Assembly (NCBI RefSeq): GCF_002930615.1
Contig: NZ_PSNX01000004.1
Span: 186,001-250,000 of the forward strand
Length of the DNA: 64,000 nt
Source of the DNA: Caldimonas caldifontis
Lineage (GTDB): Bacteria > Pseudomonadota > Gammaproteobacteria > Burkholderiales > Burkholderiaceae_C
Reading direction: 5' to 3'
Positions 18,857 to 29,951 of the stretch are shown one piece after another. The stretch's first letter is position 1. Every line of letters begins with the position of its first letter. The notes below the pieces were generated by a model, which ran no database searches, was not told the origin of the DNA, and was given only the letters and a program-made list of their open reading frames with translations. A program made the position numbers and the translations under genes.

Positions 18857-20545
18857 ATGGCATTGGTCGAAGTGAAGGTGCCCGACATCGGGGACTTCAA
18901 AGACGTCGAGATCATCGAGCTGCTGGTCAAGCCCGGCGACACCATCGCGGTGGAGCAGAGCCTGGTCACCGTCGAGTCCGACAAGGCCTCGATGGAGATC
19001 CCGGCCACGCATGCCGGCGTCGTCAAAGAGCTCAGGGTCAGACTGGGCGACAAGGTGAGCGAAGGCAGCGTGCTGCTGGTGGTGGAGGCCGAGGCGGCTG
19101 CACCCGCCCCCACGCCCGTACCTGCGCCCGCACCCGCGGCGGCTGCTCCCGCGCCCACACCGACCCCAGCGCCGGCCTCCGCGCCATCGCCTGCTCCGTC
19201 GCCCGCCGCATCGGGGGGGGTGGTCGAGGTGGTGGTGCCCGACATCGGTGACTTTGCCGACGTGGCGGTGATCGAGCTCTTGGTCAAACCGGGCGACACC
19301 ATTGCCCCCGAGCAGAGCCTGATCACCGTCGAGTCTGACAAGGCCTCGATGGAGATCCCGTCGTCGCACGGCGGGGTGCTCAAGGCGCTGCTGGTGTCCG
19401 TAGGCGACAAGGTGTCCAAGGGCACGCCGATTGCGCAGGTCGAGCTTGCAGCAAGTACTGCGGCCCCGGCCTCAGTGCCGGCGCCCACACCGGCGCCGGC
19501 TCCTGCCGTGGCGGCTGCGGCAGGAGCTCCCGTCCCGGCAGCGTCCAGCGCGCCCGTCGCACCACCGGCCCTGCCAGCGCACCAGCCCACGGCCTCGCAG
19601 GGCACGCTGCCGCACGCCTCGCCGAGCATCCGGCGTCTGGCGCGGGAGCTCGGGGTGCCGCTCGGCGAAGTGAGCGGCTCCGGTCCCAAGGGGCGCATCA
19701 CCGAGGCCGACCTGCAGGCCTTCGTGAAGGGCGTGATGAGTGGGGCTGTGCAGACCCAGGCTCAGAAAGCCAAGGCACCGGCCCCCGCTGCGACCGCGGG
19801 GGGTGGGGCCTTCCCCGGCCTGCTGCCCTGGCCGCAGGTCGATTTCACCAAGTTCGGCCCGGTCGAGCGCAAGGACCTCTCACGCATCAAGAAGATCAGC
19901 GGTGCCAACCTGCACCGCAACTGGGTGGTGATCCCGCACGTCACCAACCACGACGATGCCGACATCACCGAGCTCGAAGCCTTCCGCGTGCAGCTCAACA
20001 AGGAAAACGAGAAGAGCGGCATCAAGGTGACGATGCTGGCCTTCCTGATCAAGGCCTCGGTAGCCGCACTGAAGAAGTTCCCCGAGTTCAATGCCAGCCT
20101 GGACGGCGAGCAACTCGTGCTCAAGCAGTACTACCACATCGGTTTTGCAGCTGACACGCCCAACGGCCTGGTGGTGCCGGTGATCAAGGACGCCGACAAG
20201 AAGGGCATCCTGCAGATCAGCAAGGAGATGAGCGAGCTGGCGGCCAAGGCGCGAGAAGGCAAACTCAGCCCGGCCGAGATGAGCGGCGGCTGCTTCTCGA
20301 TCTCGTCCCTGGGCGGCATCGGGGGGCGCTATTTCACACCGATCATCAACGCACCTGAAGTGGCCATCCTGGGGGTGTGCAAGTCCAGCATCGAGCCCAA
20401 GTGGGATGGCAAGGCCTTCCAGCCGCGCCTGATGCTGCCGCTGTCGCTGAGCTGGGACCACCGTGTCATCGATGGTGCGGCCGCGGCCCGCTTCAACGCC
20501 TACCTGGGCGCCGTCCTGGCGGACTTCCGCCGCGTGATGCTGTAA
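18857..20545 (+). CDS. aceF: AceF, dihydrolipoamide acetyltransferase (E2) with two lipoyl domains
   Basis: AceF is the E2 core of pyruvate dehydrogenase and moves acetyl groups from lipoate to CoA. It has 562 residues. Lipoyl domain 1 (about 2-75) has the lipoylated lysine K43 in ESDKASME. Lipoyl domain 2 (about 121-193) repeats the motif. Long Ala/Pro linkers separate these from the peripheral subunit-binding domain ([20 protein letters not shown], about 255-292). The catalytic domain carries the active-site [10 protein letters not shown] near the C-terminus. It starts 23 nt after aceE. Confidence 0.97.
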   Translation: MALVEVKVPDIGDFKDVEIIELLVKPGDTIAVEQSLVTVESDKASMEIPATHAGVVKELRVRLGDKVSEGSVLLVVEAEAAAPAPTPVPAPAPAAAAPAPTPTPAPASAPSPAPSPAASGGVVEVVVPDIGDFADVAVIELLVKPGDTIAPEQSLITVESDKASMEIPSSHGGVLKALLVSVGDKVSKGTPIAQVELAASTAAPASVPAPTPAPAPAVAAAAGAPVPAASSAPVAPPALPAHQPTASQGTLPHASPSIRRLARELGVPLGEVSGSGPKGRITEADLQAFVKGVMSGAVQTQAQKAKAPAPAATAGGGAFPGLLPWPQVDFTKFGPVERKDLSRIKKISGANLHRNWVVIPHVTNHDDADITELEAFRVQLNKENEKSGIKVTMLAFLIKASVAALKKFPEFNASLDGEQLVLKQYYHIGFAADTPNGLVVPVIKDADKKGILQISKEMSELAAKAREGKLSPAEMSGGCFSISSLGGIGGRYFTPIINAPEVAILGVCKSSIEPKWDGKAFQPRLMLPLSLSWDHRVIDGAAAARFNAYLGAVLADFRRVML

Positions 20546-20555
20546 GGAGCGCGGC

Positions 20556-22343
20556 ATGTCTGTCATCGAGATCAAGGTTCCCGACATCGGCGACTTCAAG
20601 GACGTCGGCGTCATCGAGGTGCTGGTGAAGCCCGGCGATGTGGTGAAGGCCGAGCAGAGCCTCATCACCGTGGAGTCGGACAAGGCGTCGATGGAAATCC
20701 CGTCCTCGCACGCCGGCGTGGTGAAGGAACTCAGGGTGAAGGTGGGCGACACCGTCAACGAGGGCTCCGTCATCCTGCTGATGGAAGCGGAAGGCGCCGG
20801 CGCTGCTGTGCCAGCGCCCGTGTCCGCGCCCGCTCCTGCGCCGGCTCCCGCAGCGCCGCCTGCGCCCGCTCCCGCCGCGGTCCCTGTGGCGTCGAGCTAC
20901 GCCGGGGGTGCCGACGTCGAATGCGACATGCTCGTGCTGGGCGCGGGTCCTGGCGGCTACTCGGCTGCCTTCCGCGCAGCCGACCTCGGGATGAAGGTGG
21001 TGCTGGTGGAGCGCTATGCCACGCTGGGCGGCGTGTGCCTGAACGTGGGTTGCATCCCCTCCAAGGCGCTGCTGCACGTGGCGGCGGTGATGGACGAGGT
21101 GAAGCACTTCGCCGACCTGGGCGTGAGCTTCGGCGAGGCCACGGTGGACCGTGGCAAGCTGCTGGCCCACAAGAACAAGGTGGTGGGCAAGCTCACCGGG
21201 GGCCTGGCCGCCATGGCCAAGATGCGCAAGGTCACCGTCGTGCGCGGCTACGGCAGCTTCCTCGATCCGCACCATGTGCAGGTCGAGGAGACCACCGGTG
21301 ATGGACAGGACAAGACCGGCAAGACGCAGACCATCCGCTTCAAGCAGGCCATCATCGCGGCCGGTTCGCAGGCGGTGCGCCTGCCCTTCCTGCCCGACGA
21401 TCCGCGCATCGTCGATTCCACCGGCGCGCTGCAGCTGCAGCATGCCCCGAAGCGCATGCTCATCGTGGGCGGCGGCATCATCGGCCTGGAGATGGGCACG
21501 GTGTATTCCTCGTTGGGCGCGCGCCTGGACGTGGTGGAGATGCTCGATGGCCTGATGCAGGGTGCCGATCGCGACCTGGTGCGTGTGTGGCAGAAGATGA
21601 ATGCCCCACGCTTCGACCACATCCTGCTCAAGACCAAGACAGTGGCTGCTCAGGCGACGGCTGATGGCATCCTGGTGAGCTTCGAGGGCGAAGGCGCGCC
21701 GAAGGAGCCGCAGCTCTACGACCTGGTGTTGCAGGCGGTGGGCCGCAGCCCCAATGGCAGGAAGATCGGTGCCGAGAAGGCAGGCGTGGCGGTGACCGAC
21801 CGCGGTTTCATCCCGGTGGACATCCAGATGCGCACCAACGTGCCGCACATCTTTGCGATCGGCGACATCGTCGGCCAGCCCATGCTGGCGCACAAGGCGG
21901 TGCACGAGGCTCACGTGGCGGCCGAAGTGGCGGCTGGCCAGAAGGCTGCGTTCGACGCCCGGGTGATTCCCAGCGTGGCCTACACCGACCCCGAGGTGGC
22001 CTGGGTGGGCCTGACCGAGGACCAGGCCAAGGCCGAGGGTCGCAAGGTCAAGAAGGGCCTCTTTCCCTGGACGGCCTCGGGCCGGGCCATCGCCAACGGG
22101 CGCGACGAGGGCTTCACCAAGCTGCTCTTCGATGCCGACACGCATCGCATCGTGGGCGGCGGCATCGTGGGCACCCATGCCGGCGACATGATCGGTGAGA
22201 TCGCCTTGGCCATCGAGATGGGCGCCGACGAGGTGGACATCGGCAAGACCATTCATCCGCACCCCACGCTGGGCGAGAGCATCGGCATGGCTGCCGAGGT
22301 GGCGCACGGCACCTGCACCGACGTGCCGCCGGCGCGGCGTTGA
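20556..22343 (+). CDS. lpdA: LpdA, dihydrolipoamide dehydrogenase with N-terminal lipoyl domain
   Basis: This is the E3 flavoprotein that reoxidises E2 dihydrolipoamide with NAD. It has 595 residues instead of ~470 because a lipoyl domain (about 2-75, lysine K43 in ESDKASME) and an Ala/Pro linker precede the enzyme. Such fused E3 proteins are known in other betaproteobacteria. The FAD motif is [13 protein letters not shown], the redox-active disulfide is C161/C166 in [13 protein letters not shown], and the C-terminal catalytic histidine is in HPHPTLGE. A good ribosome site (AAGGAG) precedes it, 10 nt after aceF. Confidence 0.97.
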   Translation: MSVIEIKVPDIGDFKDVGVIEVLVKPGDVVKAEQSLITVESDKASMEIPSSHAGVVKELRVKVGDTVNEGSVILLMEAEGAGAAVPAPVSAPAPAPAPAAPPAPAPAAVPVASSYAGGADVECDMLVLGAGPGGYSAAFRAADLGMKVVLVERYATLGGVCLNVGCIPSKALLHVAAVMDEVKHFADLGVSFGEATVDRGKLLAHKNKVVGKLTGGLAAMAKMRKVTVVRGYGSFLDPHHVQVEETTGDGQDKTGKTQTIRFKQAIIAAGSQAVRLPFLPDDPRIVDSTGALQLQHAPKRMLIVGGGIIGLEMGTVYSSLGARLDVVEMLDGLMQGADRDLVRVWQKMNAPRFDHILLKTKTVAAQATADGILVSFEGEGAPKEPQLYDLVLQAVGRSPNGRKIGAEKAGVAVTDRGFIPVDIQMRTNVPHIFAIGDIVGQPMLAHKAVHEAHVAAEVAAGQKAAFDARVIPSVAYTDPEVAWVGLTEDQAKAEGRKVKKGLFPWTASGRAIANGRDEGFTKLLFDADTHRIVGGGIVGTHAGDMIGEIALAIEMGADEVDIGKTIHPHPTLGESIGMAAEVAHGTCTDVPPARR

Positions 22344-22371
22344 GGCGGAGCCCGGCATCCGCCGGGCCGGT

Positions 22372-22875
22372 TCAGAACTTGAGCTTGACGCCGACCGTCA
22401 GCCCCGGCTCGGGGTGGCGGTCGCCGTCGTCCACCATGCGGGCATCCACCCACCAGCGGTCGGACACCGGGGCGCGCAGGTCCAGGCCAGCGGCCGGGCG
22501 CACCGCGCCGGGCAAGGCCACCGGTGCCGAGCGGGCGGCCCCCATCGGCTTGGACGTGGGCGAAGCGCTGGCCAGTTGCAGGTTGAGCGCCGGCAGGGGG
22601 GCGGGTGCAGGCCGGGCGACGGGAGACTGTTTCGATGCCTTGGCCGGCGGCGACACCTTTTTCCGGACCGACGGCTGCACAGGCTGAGCCGTCACGGGCG
22701 CGGGTGCCGGGGCGACCAGTGCGGGCGGGCGCATCAAGGCCGGCGCGGCCAGTGCAACGGTGGTGTCGCGCGCCTGGGCAAATGCAGACGAGCAGACGCA
22801 AGCCCATGCCAGCACCGGCCAGATCTTAGGTCTGCTCAAGCCTTGAGTTCCCACGACATCCCTCGTTGGCTCCAT
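22372..22875 (-). CDS. Hypothetical exported Ala/Pro-rich protein
   Basis: I do not recognise a family for this 167-residue protein. A hydrophobic segment (IWPVLAWACVCSSAFA, about residues 18-33) looks like a signal peptide ending in an Ala-x-Ala-type site. The middle (about 50-120) is rich in Ala, Pro and Lys, like a linker or periplasm-spanning arm. The C-terminus (about 128-167, ending PGLTVGVKLKF) has alternating residues and a terminal Phe, as in outer-membrane beta strands. A GTG eight codons in, at 22854, has a better ribosome site (GAGGG) and may be the true start. Coding status is supported mainly by the ordered signal-linker-strand layout. Confidence 0.55.
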   Translation of the reverse strand: MEPTRDVVGTQGLSRPKIWPVLAWACVCSSAFAQARDTTVALAAPALMRPPALVAPAPAPVTAQPVQPSVRKKVSPPAKASKQSPVARPAPAPLPALNLQLASASPTSKPMGAARSAPVALPGAVRPAAGLDLRAPVSDRWWVDARMVDDGDRHPEPGLTVGVKLKF

Positions 22876-22938
22876 TGAACCACGAGGCGCTGGGCTCTGG
22901 AGGGGCTGTACCGGGTGGCCATGTGACGCAATACCGAA

Positions 22939-22961
22939 AACGCCCGTGCGAGGCGGGCGTT
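22939..22961 (-). terminator. Rho-independent terminator after hppA
   Basis: The stem AACGCCCG (22939-22946) pairs with CGGGCGTT (22954-22961) around a 7-nt loop. On the minus strand it is followed by TTTTCGG. It lies 17 nt beyond the hppA stop codon. Confidence 0.85.
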
Positions 22962-22978
22962 CATCGGGAGCCGGGGCT

Positions 22979-25135
<2,157 letters not shown>

Positions 25136-25359
25136 GAAAGGGCTCCTTCCTCTGGTGATCCGATGGTGATCGAAGGCCCGTGGTCTTTGCTTGCCACGTT
25201 GGCCGGACCATGCTACGCAAAGGCGTGCGACGCCGCAATGACGGGCCGCCCCGTGTTTACCATCGGACGCGACGCCAATCGCACCGCAGCCGGACGTCAG
25301 GGCGGCGCAAGCCCCCCCGGTAGAATCCGGGTTTTCCCTCGCGAATCACATCATCAGCC
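25136..25359. promoter_or_regulatory. Divergent hppA-ppa promoter region
   Basis: This 224-nt region separates two divergent pyrophosphatase genes. On the plus strand TAGAAT at 25321-25326 is a probable -10 for ppa, with no clear -35. Near the hppA side there is an imperfect tandem repeat, TGGTGATCCGA (25153-25163) followed by TGGTGATCGA (25164-25173), within the predicted hppA leader. Its function is unknown. Confidence 0.4.
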
Positions 25360-25905
25360 ATGAGCCTGCACAACGTGACCCCCGGCGCCAAGGCGCCCGA
25401 AGAGTTCAACGTGATCATCGAGATCCCGATGAATGCCGACCCGATCAAGTACGAGGTTGACAAGGAAACCGGCGCCATCTTCGTCGACCGGTTCATGACC
25501 ACGGCCATGCACTACCCCTGCAACTACGGGTATGTGCCGCAGACGTTGTCGGACGACGGCGACCCGGTGGACGTGCTCGTGATCACGCCGTTCCCGCTCA
25601 CCCCAGGCGTGGTGGTGACCTGCCGTCCCATCGGGATGTTGAAGATGGAAGACGAAGCGGGTGGCGACGCCAAGCTGCTGGCCGTGCCCACCACCAAAAT
25701 CCTGCCCATCTACGACCACTGGAAGAAGCCCGAGGACATCAACCCGATGCGCCTCAAGGCCATCCAGCACTTCTTCGAGCACTACAAGGATCTCGAGGCC
25801 GGCAAGTGGGTCAAGGTGCAGGGCTGGGAGGGTCCGGAGGCGGCCAAGGCCGAGGTCAGCAACGGGATCGCCAACTACGCGAAGGCCAGCAGCGGCAAGG
25901 CCTGA
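25360..25905 (+). CDS. ppa: Ppa, soluble inorganic pyrophosphatase (family I)
   Basis: Ppa is the cytoplasmic Mg-dependent enzyme that hydrolyses pyrophosphate to drive biosynthesis. It has 181 residues, normal for bacterial family I. The signature [11 protein letters not shown] holds metal-ligand aspartates. [19 protein letters not shown] and the [10 protein letters not shown] region are typical. It is divergent from hppA and convergent with the cyclic-di-GMP gene, whose stop lies 3 nt away. Confidence 0.97.
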   Translation: MSLHNVTPGAKAPEEFNVIIEIPMNADPIKYEVDKETGAIFVDRFMTTAMHYPCNYGYVPQTLSDDGDPVDVLVITPFPLTPGVVVTCRPIGMLKMEDEAGGDAKLLAVPTTKILPIYDHWKKPEDINPMRLKAIQHFFEHYKDLEAGKWVKVQGWEGPEAAKAEVSNGIANYAKASSGKA

Positions 25906-25908
25906 GGT

Positions 25909-28900
25909 TCACGGCAACTGGGTGGGCATCTCGACCCCGGCAGGGTCGAGGGAAGCTCGCGCAAAGTCAGCGAAGGCGGCTGCGTCCAGGGGGGGGCTGT
26001 ACCAGTACCCCTGGACTTCATTGCAACCGCATGAGTACAGGAAGAGCGCCTGTTCTTGGGTCTCGACGCCTTCTGCGATGGTGGTCATCTGCAGGCTTTG
26101 TGCCATCCTCACGATGGCTGTCACCAGGGCCTGGTCACTCGCGCTGCTTGCGAGGTCTTTCACGAATGACTGATCGATCTTGAGCTTGCCGATGGCATAA
26201 CGCTTCAGGTAGCTCATCGACGAGTAGCCGGTTCCGAAGTCATCGAGTGACACTCTGAAACCTGCTTCATGCAGACCCTGGATGGTCGCGGCCGCAAGCT
26301 CTGGGCTACGCAGGGCCACAGCTTCGGTGAGTTCGATCTCGATGCGCTCGGCAGGCACGTTGAGGTCATGCACCATCCGCGTGAACTCCTCCACCAGACG
26401 GGGGGTGGCGAATTGGACTGCGGATACGTTGACCGCCAAGCTGAATCCGCTCAGTCCCACCGCGTCCCACTCGCGCATTTGCCGGACGGCTTGCTCCATC
26501 ACCCACAGCCCGATCGGCACGATTGCGCCGGTCTGTTCGGCAATCGGGATGAATTCAGCGGGCGACACCATGCCCCAGGTGGGATGCTGCCACCGCAGCA
26601 AGGCCTCCACACCCACCAGTCGCTTGGTGCTCAGGGCGCATTGGGGCTGATACATGAGGTGCAGTTCACCCCGCTGAACGGCGTGTTTGAGCGCCTCCGC
26701 GAGCTCCAGTGATCGCTGCGTGTGGGCCTGCATCGCGGGCGCGAAGAATCGCAGCCCGTTGCGGCCCTCTTGCTTGGCCTTGTACATGGCCATCTCGGCG
26801 GCTGACGCCAGGGCGCCCGCCGTCTGGGCATCGTTGGGGTACATCGCGATCCCCACAGAGGCCGTCGCTGACAGCGGCTTGCCCTGGATGGTGATCGACG
26901 TCTGCAAGTGCCGCAAAGCCTCTTCGACCATCAGCGCCACACTTGACTGGTCTAAGCCCGGGACGATGGCGGCGAAGGTATCGCCCGAATAGCGTGCCAA
27001 CACGATCGGCGGGCCCAGGCTCGAGCGAAGTCGGTTGGCCACCTCCACGAGCAGTTCATCGCCGGCTGCATGGCCCAGGGTTTCGTTGATCACCTTGAAG
27101 TTGTCGAGATCCAGCCACAGCAGAAAGAGCCGGTCGTGATGCTCGTGCGCACGCGCGATCGTCTCGGTCAGTCGCTCGTCGAACACCTTCTTGTTGAGCA
27201 GGCCCGTCAACGCGTCGAACTCCGACAAGGCGCGGATACGTTCCTGAGCTGCCCGCCGCTCAGTGATGTCTTCCTTGTGCGCCACATAGTGCGTCGTTTC
27301 ACCGAGGGCGTTGCGCACGGGATAGACGAGAGCGCTTTCGAAGTAGACCTGACCGTCCTTGCGTCGGTTGACGAATTCACCCTGCCACGGCAGCCCCTTG
27401 ACGAGGCGACGCCACATTGTGTCGTAGGTCGAGGCTGGCGTCTGTCCAGACTGGAGGAAGCGCGGGTTGCGGCCAAGGGCCTCTGCCACACCGTAGCCAC
27501 TCACCGCGCTGAATGCCGCATTGACATAGACAATGCGTGCGCTCTCATCGGTGATAAGGACTGGGTAAGGGTTCTGGTCCAGAGCCTTGTAGAGGCGATG
27601 GATGACGGCCTCCTGCCGTCGCTGCTTCGTGTAACTCCAGATGGCGTCAGCCAACACGTGCAATGCCTGGAGCTGCGAATCGCTGTAAGCCTCGGGTTTG
27701 TCGCCGACGCAGAGCACCAGCCGGACCTGCCCGCCGTCCAGCGCTGGCAGGAGTGCCACGCGCAGGGGCTGGGCGGTTGTTGCATGGACAACGATCGGTT
27801 CGCGCTGCCGAACGGCCCGTTCGAGCGCTTCGTGAATGTCTGGGAACGTCTGGCTGCTCCCGTGCTGTGCGGCAACCGGTTCAATTGTGTGAGTGCCCTC
27901 GCCGACGAGGTAGATGTGCGATGCGCCGCTGTCCGAAATCCGTGCAGCGAGCTCAGCCCCACGCTGGAGAAACTCAAGCTCGGACTCGTGTTCGTTGCGT
28001 TTTTCAAGGTCGAGCAGGGCTGCATTGAGCTGGGCCTCGAAAGCGATTCGTTGCTCATGCTCGACAGTAGCGGTGATGTCATGCGACAGCACGAGATAGG
28101 TGTCATCCTCTCGCGTGCTGTTGTGTTTCTGGGCCACTGCCAGTTCGAAATGACGCAGCCCTTGTGGCAGGGGGATCGAGATGCGCATCCCCCGCGATGC
28201 GCCCAGACGCTGTGCTTCCTCCAGGGCCTGCATGCAGCGTTCGGCAGCCTGGGGAGGAAGAACATCGCGGATGTTCCGTCCGATGAGGTTGTGAGCGGGC
28301 GCGGCGAGTTTGTCAGCGTCGGCCGCGTGAATCGACAGATAGGTACCCCGGCGATCGATCTCGAACAACAGGTCAGGCAGGGTGTTCAGAGTGGCCCGTT
28401 GCTGGGATTCCAGCGCGACCAACTGCTCATAAGGCTTCCGGATCGACTCGACGAACAAGCCGCGATACAGAAAACCATAGGCAATCACCTTGTAGATGTG
28501 CCCTGCGACGTTATAGACGTCGGTGACATTGGCGTACTTCGTGAAGAAGAACTCGCTCATCGCCATGGTGAACGAAGCGAGGCTTAAGTAGGGCCCGCGG
28601 TACTTGCTGCCCTGGGCGGAGGCCGTCAGGAAGCCCACCGCGGCCACCAAGTACAAGGCGATCAAACCGTACTCGAAGCCGACCTTGAATGGGGTAAGGC
28701 CTTGGCCTTCGACGAAGGTACGAGGAATACGCTCGGGGTGAAAAAGAAACACGTAGTGCAGGCAGGTCACCAATCCGAGCAAGACCAACAGCGCTACCAA
28801 GCGGGAACGCCCGGTGAGCCACGTGTCCCAACGAAGCGGCCAGAAGGCCATCCACAGCAGTGCGGCCGCTGCCATCGACCGGGCCGCAAACCAGAAATGG

Positions 28901-29238
28901 ATCGCCTTTTCCGTGCCGCTGGGGGTGATGAACGTCGGCATGCCTGGAAAGGAGAGTGTGTGGCTCATGTCCAGGAGCGCCACCCCCAGGAAGCCCAGAC
29001 CGAGCACCAGGAACCGACCGTCGGGCCGATGCTTCTGCGTTGCCCAGCAGATTCCGAAGATCATCGCCGCGACCGCGATTGCGACCACCTCCATGGCAAT
29101 GTGAAGTGGCAGGTATCCGGACAGGCCTACGGCAGCATCCGGCGCGGGCATCACGATCAGCAAAGACAGGCTTCCCAGCAATGCGAGCGCCCAGAAACTG
29201 GCCGGTCGAAGCCCTGATGATTCTGTCTGACGTGCCAT
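25909..29238 (-). CDS. MASE3-PAS-GAF-PAS-GGDEF-EAL protein; EAL intact, GGDEF degenerate
   Basis: This 1109-residue membrane signalling protein has a seven-helix MASE3-like sensor (about 1-275), a PAS domain, a GAF-like domain, a second PAS/PAC (ITDESARIVYVNAAFSAVSG), GGDEF (about 690-850) and EAL (about 865-1105). The GGDEF active site reads SGDTF near residue 750, so cyclase activity is doubtful. The EAL domain keeps EALLRW, NVSAVQF, ELTEA, DDFGTG, KIDQSF and AEGVE, so c-di-GMP phosphodiesterase activity is likely. The ATG at 29238 (MARQTESSG) is preferred over one 13 codons upstream. It has no obvious operon partners. Confidence 0.9.
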   Translation of the reverse strand: MARQTESSGLRPASFWALALLGSLSLLIVMPAPDAAVGLSGYLPLHIAMEVVAIAVAAMIFGICWATQKHRPDGRFLVLGLGFLGVALLDMSHTLSFPGMPTFITPSGTEKAIHFWFAARSMAAAALLWMAFWPLRWDTWLTGRSRLVALLVLLGLVTCLHYVFLFHPERIPRTFVEGQGLTPFKVGFEYGLIALYLVAAVGFLTASAQGSKYRGPYLSLASFTMAMSEFFFTKYANVTDVYNVAGHIYKVIAYGFLYRGLFVESIRKPYEQLVALESQQRATLNTLPDLLFEIDRRGTYLSIHAADADKLAAPAHNLIGRNIRDVLPPQAAERCMQALEEAQRLGASRGMRISIPLPQGLRHFELAVAQKHNSTREDDTYLVLSHDITATVEHEQRIAFEAQLNAALLDLEKRNEHESELEFLQRGAELAARISDSGASHIYLVGEGTHTIEPVAAQHGSSQTFPDIHEALERAVRQREPIVVHATTAQPLRVALLPALDGGQVRLVLCVGDKPEAYSDSQLQALHVLADAIWSYTKQRRQEAVIHRLYKALDQNPYPVLITDESARIVYVNAAFSAVSGYGVAEALGRNPRFLQSGQTPASTYDTMWRRLVKGLPWQGEFVNRRKDGQVYFESALVYPVRNALGETTHYVAHKEDITERRAAQERIRALSEFDALTGLLNKKVFDERLTETIARAHEHHDRLFLLWLDLDNFKVINETLGHAAGDELLVEVANRLRSSLGPPIVLARYSGDTFAAIVPGLDQSSVALMVEEALRHLQTSITIQGKPLSATASVGIAMYPNDAQTAGALASAAEMAMYKAKQEGRNGLRFFAPAMQAHTQRSLELAEALKHAVQRGELHLMYQPQCALSTKRLVGVEALLRWQHPTWGMVSPAEFIPIAEQTGAIVPIGLWVMEQAVRQMREWDAVGLSGFSLAVNVSAVQFATPRLVEEFTRMVHDLNVPAERIEIELTEAVALRSPELAAATIQGLHEAGFRVSLDDFGTGYSSMSYLKRYAIGKLKIDQSFVKDLASSASDQALVTAIVRMAQSLQMTTIAEGVETQEQALFLYSCGCNEVQGYWYSPPLDAAAFADFARASLDPAGVEMPTQLP

Positions 29239-29383
29239 GAGGCGAGTGTACGCACCAAGCCTATCTTGGACGAACAAGGGTGAGCGGGGGAGCCGAGGCT
29301 TACGTCGTCAGTCCCATGCTCTGGAACTCGTGCGCGCCTGCGGTGTCCCAGCGCTGTAAAGCATTGTTCAGACGGAGAGGGTG

Positions 29384-29782
29384 ATGCGCAGTATCGTGTG
29401 GATTGTGTGGGCCCTGGTCGCTGCCTTCTGGACCCTGGGGGCCTGGGTGCTGGCGGAACTGGTGCAATGGTCGGTTCAGACGATGGCCTCGGCCGAGGCT
29501 GCGCGAGCCGCGGGGGCCGTGTTGCAGGCGCCCTTGCCGCCCTGGGTGGGCGTCTGGATCGACCCTGTGTGGCTGGAACTGGTGCGCTCGCAGGTCCAGT
29601 GGCTGCTCGAAGCGGGGCAGGCGATCCTGCCGGCAGCCGGGGCTCTGGTCGGCTGGATCGTGCCGCTCGTGTGGGTGGGCTGGGGGCTGGGCATGCTGAC
29701 CCTGCTGGCGCTGGCCATTGGCGCCCACTGGCTGATCGGCCGCCTGAGCCGCAGCAGCCTGTCCGGCACCACAACCATCTGA
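29384..29782 (+). CDS. Small membrane protein of unknown function
   Basis: No family is recognised for this 132-residue protein. A first transmembrane helix spans about 3-25 (IVWIVWALVAAFWTLGAWVL). A second region about 78-118 (ILPAAGALVGWIVPLVWVGW and onward) can form one or two more helices. The ATG at 29384 lies just after GGAGAGG, and an overlapping GTG one codon earlier is possible. It is followed by a strong terminator, supporting a real monocistronic unit. It is divergent from the GGDEF-EAL gene, which may be chance. Confidence 0.6.
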   Translation: MRSIVWIVWALVAAFWTLGAWVLAELVQWSVQTMASAEAARAAGAVLQAPLPPWVGVWIDPVWLELVRSQVQWLLEAGQAILPAAGALVGWIVPLVWVGWGLGMLTLLALAIGAHWLIGRLSRSSLSGTTTI

Positions 29783-29796
29783 AGCGGGAAAAGACA

Positions 29797-29834
29797 AAAG
29801 CCCTGCACTTGCGTGCAGGGCCTTCCTTTTTTTT
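29797..29834. terminator. Bidirectional Rho-independent terminator
   Basis: GCCCTGCA (29800-29807) pairs with TGCAGGGC (29814-29821). The plus strand continues into a run of eight T residues, and the minus strand reads TTTTGTCTTTT after the hairpin. It therefore can end both the small membrane gene and the convergent tRNA-Asn, whose CCA end touches the T run. Confidence 0.9.
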
Positions 29835-29909
29835 GGCTCCCCGACCTGGGCTCGAACCAGGGACCTACGGATTAACAGTCCGGCGCTCTACCGACTGAGC
29901 TATCGGGGA
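29834..29909 (-). tRNA. tRNA-Asn (anticodon GTT)
   Basis: A 76-nt cloverleaf on the minus strand starts TCCCCGA and ends TCGGGGA, then discriminator G and an encoded CCA (29834-29836 on the plus strand read TGG). The anticodon loop CTGTTAA gives GTT, reading AAC/AAU asparagine codons. The T arm has GGTTCGAGCC. Confidence 0.98.
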
Positions 29910-29910
29910 A

Positions 29911-29951
29911 CAGAGCCTTGAATTATAGCCAGAAAATTTCCGGGCTTACAA
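29911..29951 (-). promoter_or_regulatory. tRNA-Asn promoter
   Basis: On the minus strand TTGTAA (29951-29946) is followed after 18 nt by a perfect TATAAT (29927-29922). The -35 overlaps the stop codon of the TonB receptor gene. The 20-nt stretch 29911-29930, beginning GGCTATAATT, matches the tRNA-His promoter at 60102-60121 in 18 of 20 positions. Confidence 0.8.

Noticed and set aside
19080-19620. Low-complexity Ala/Pro stretches in aceF as a frameshift or misassembly
   Set aside because: These are normal flexible linkers between lipoyl and subunit-binding domains; the frame is continuous and all domains are intact.
25909-29238. Active diguanylate cyclase
   Set aside because: The GGDEF signature is replaced by SGDTF, so synthesis of c-di-GMP is unlikely although the domain fold is present.
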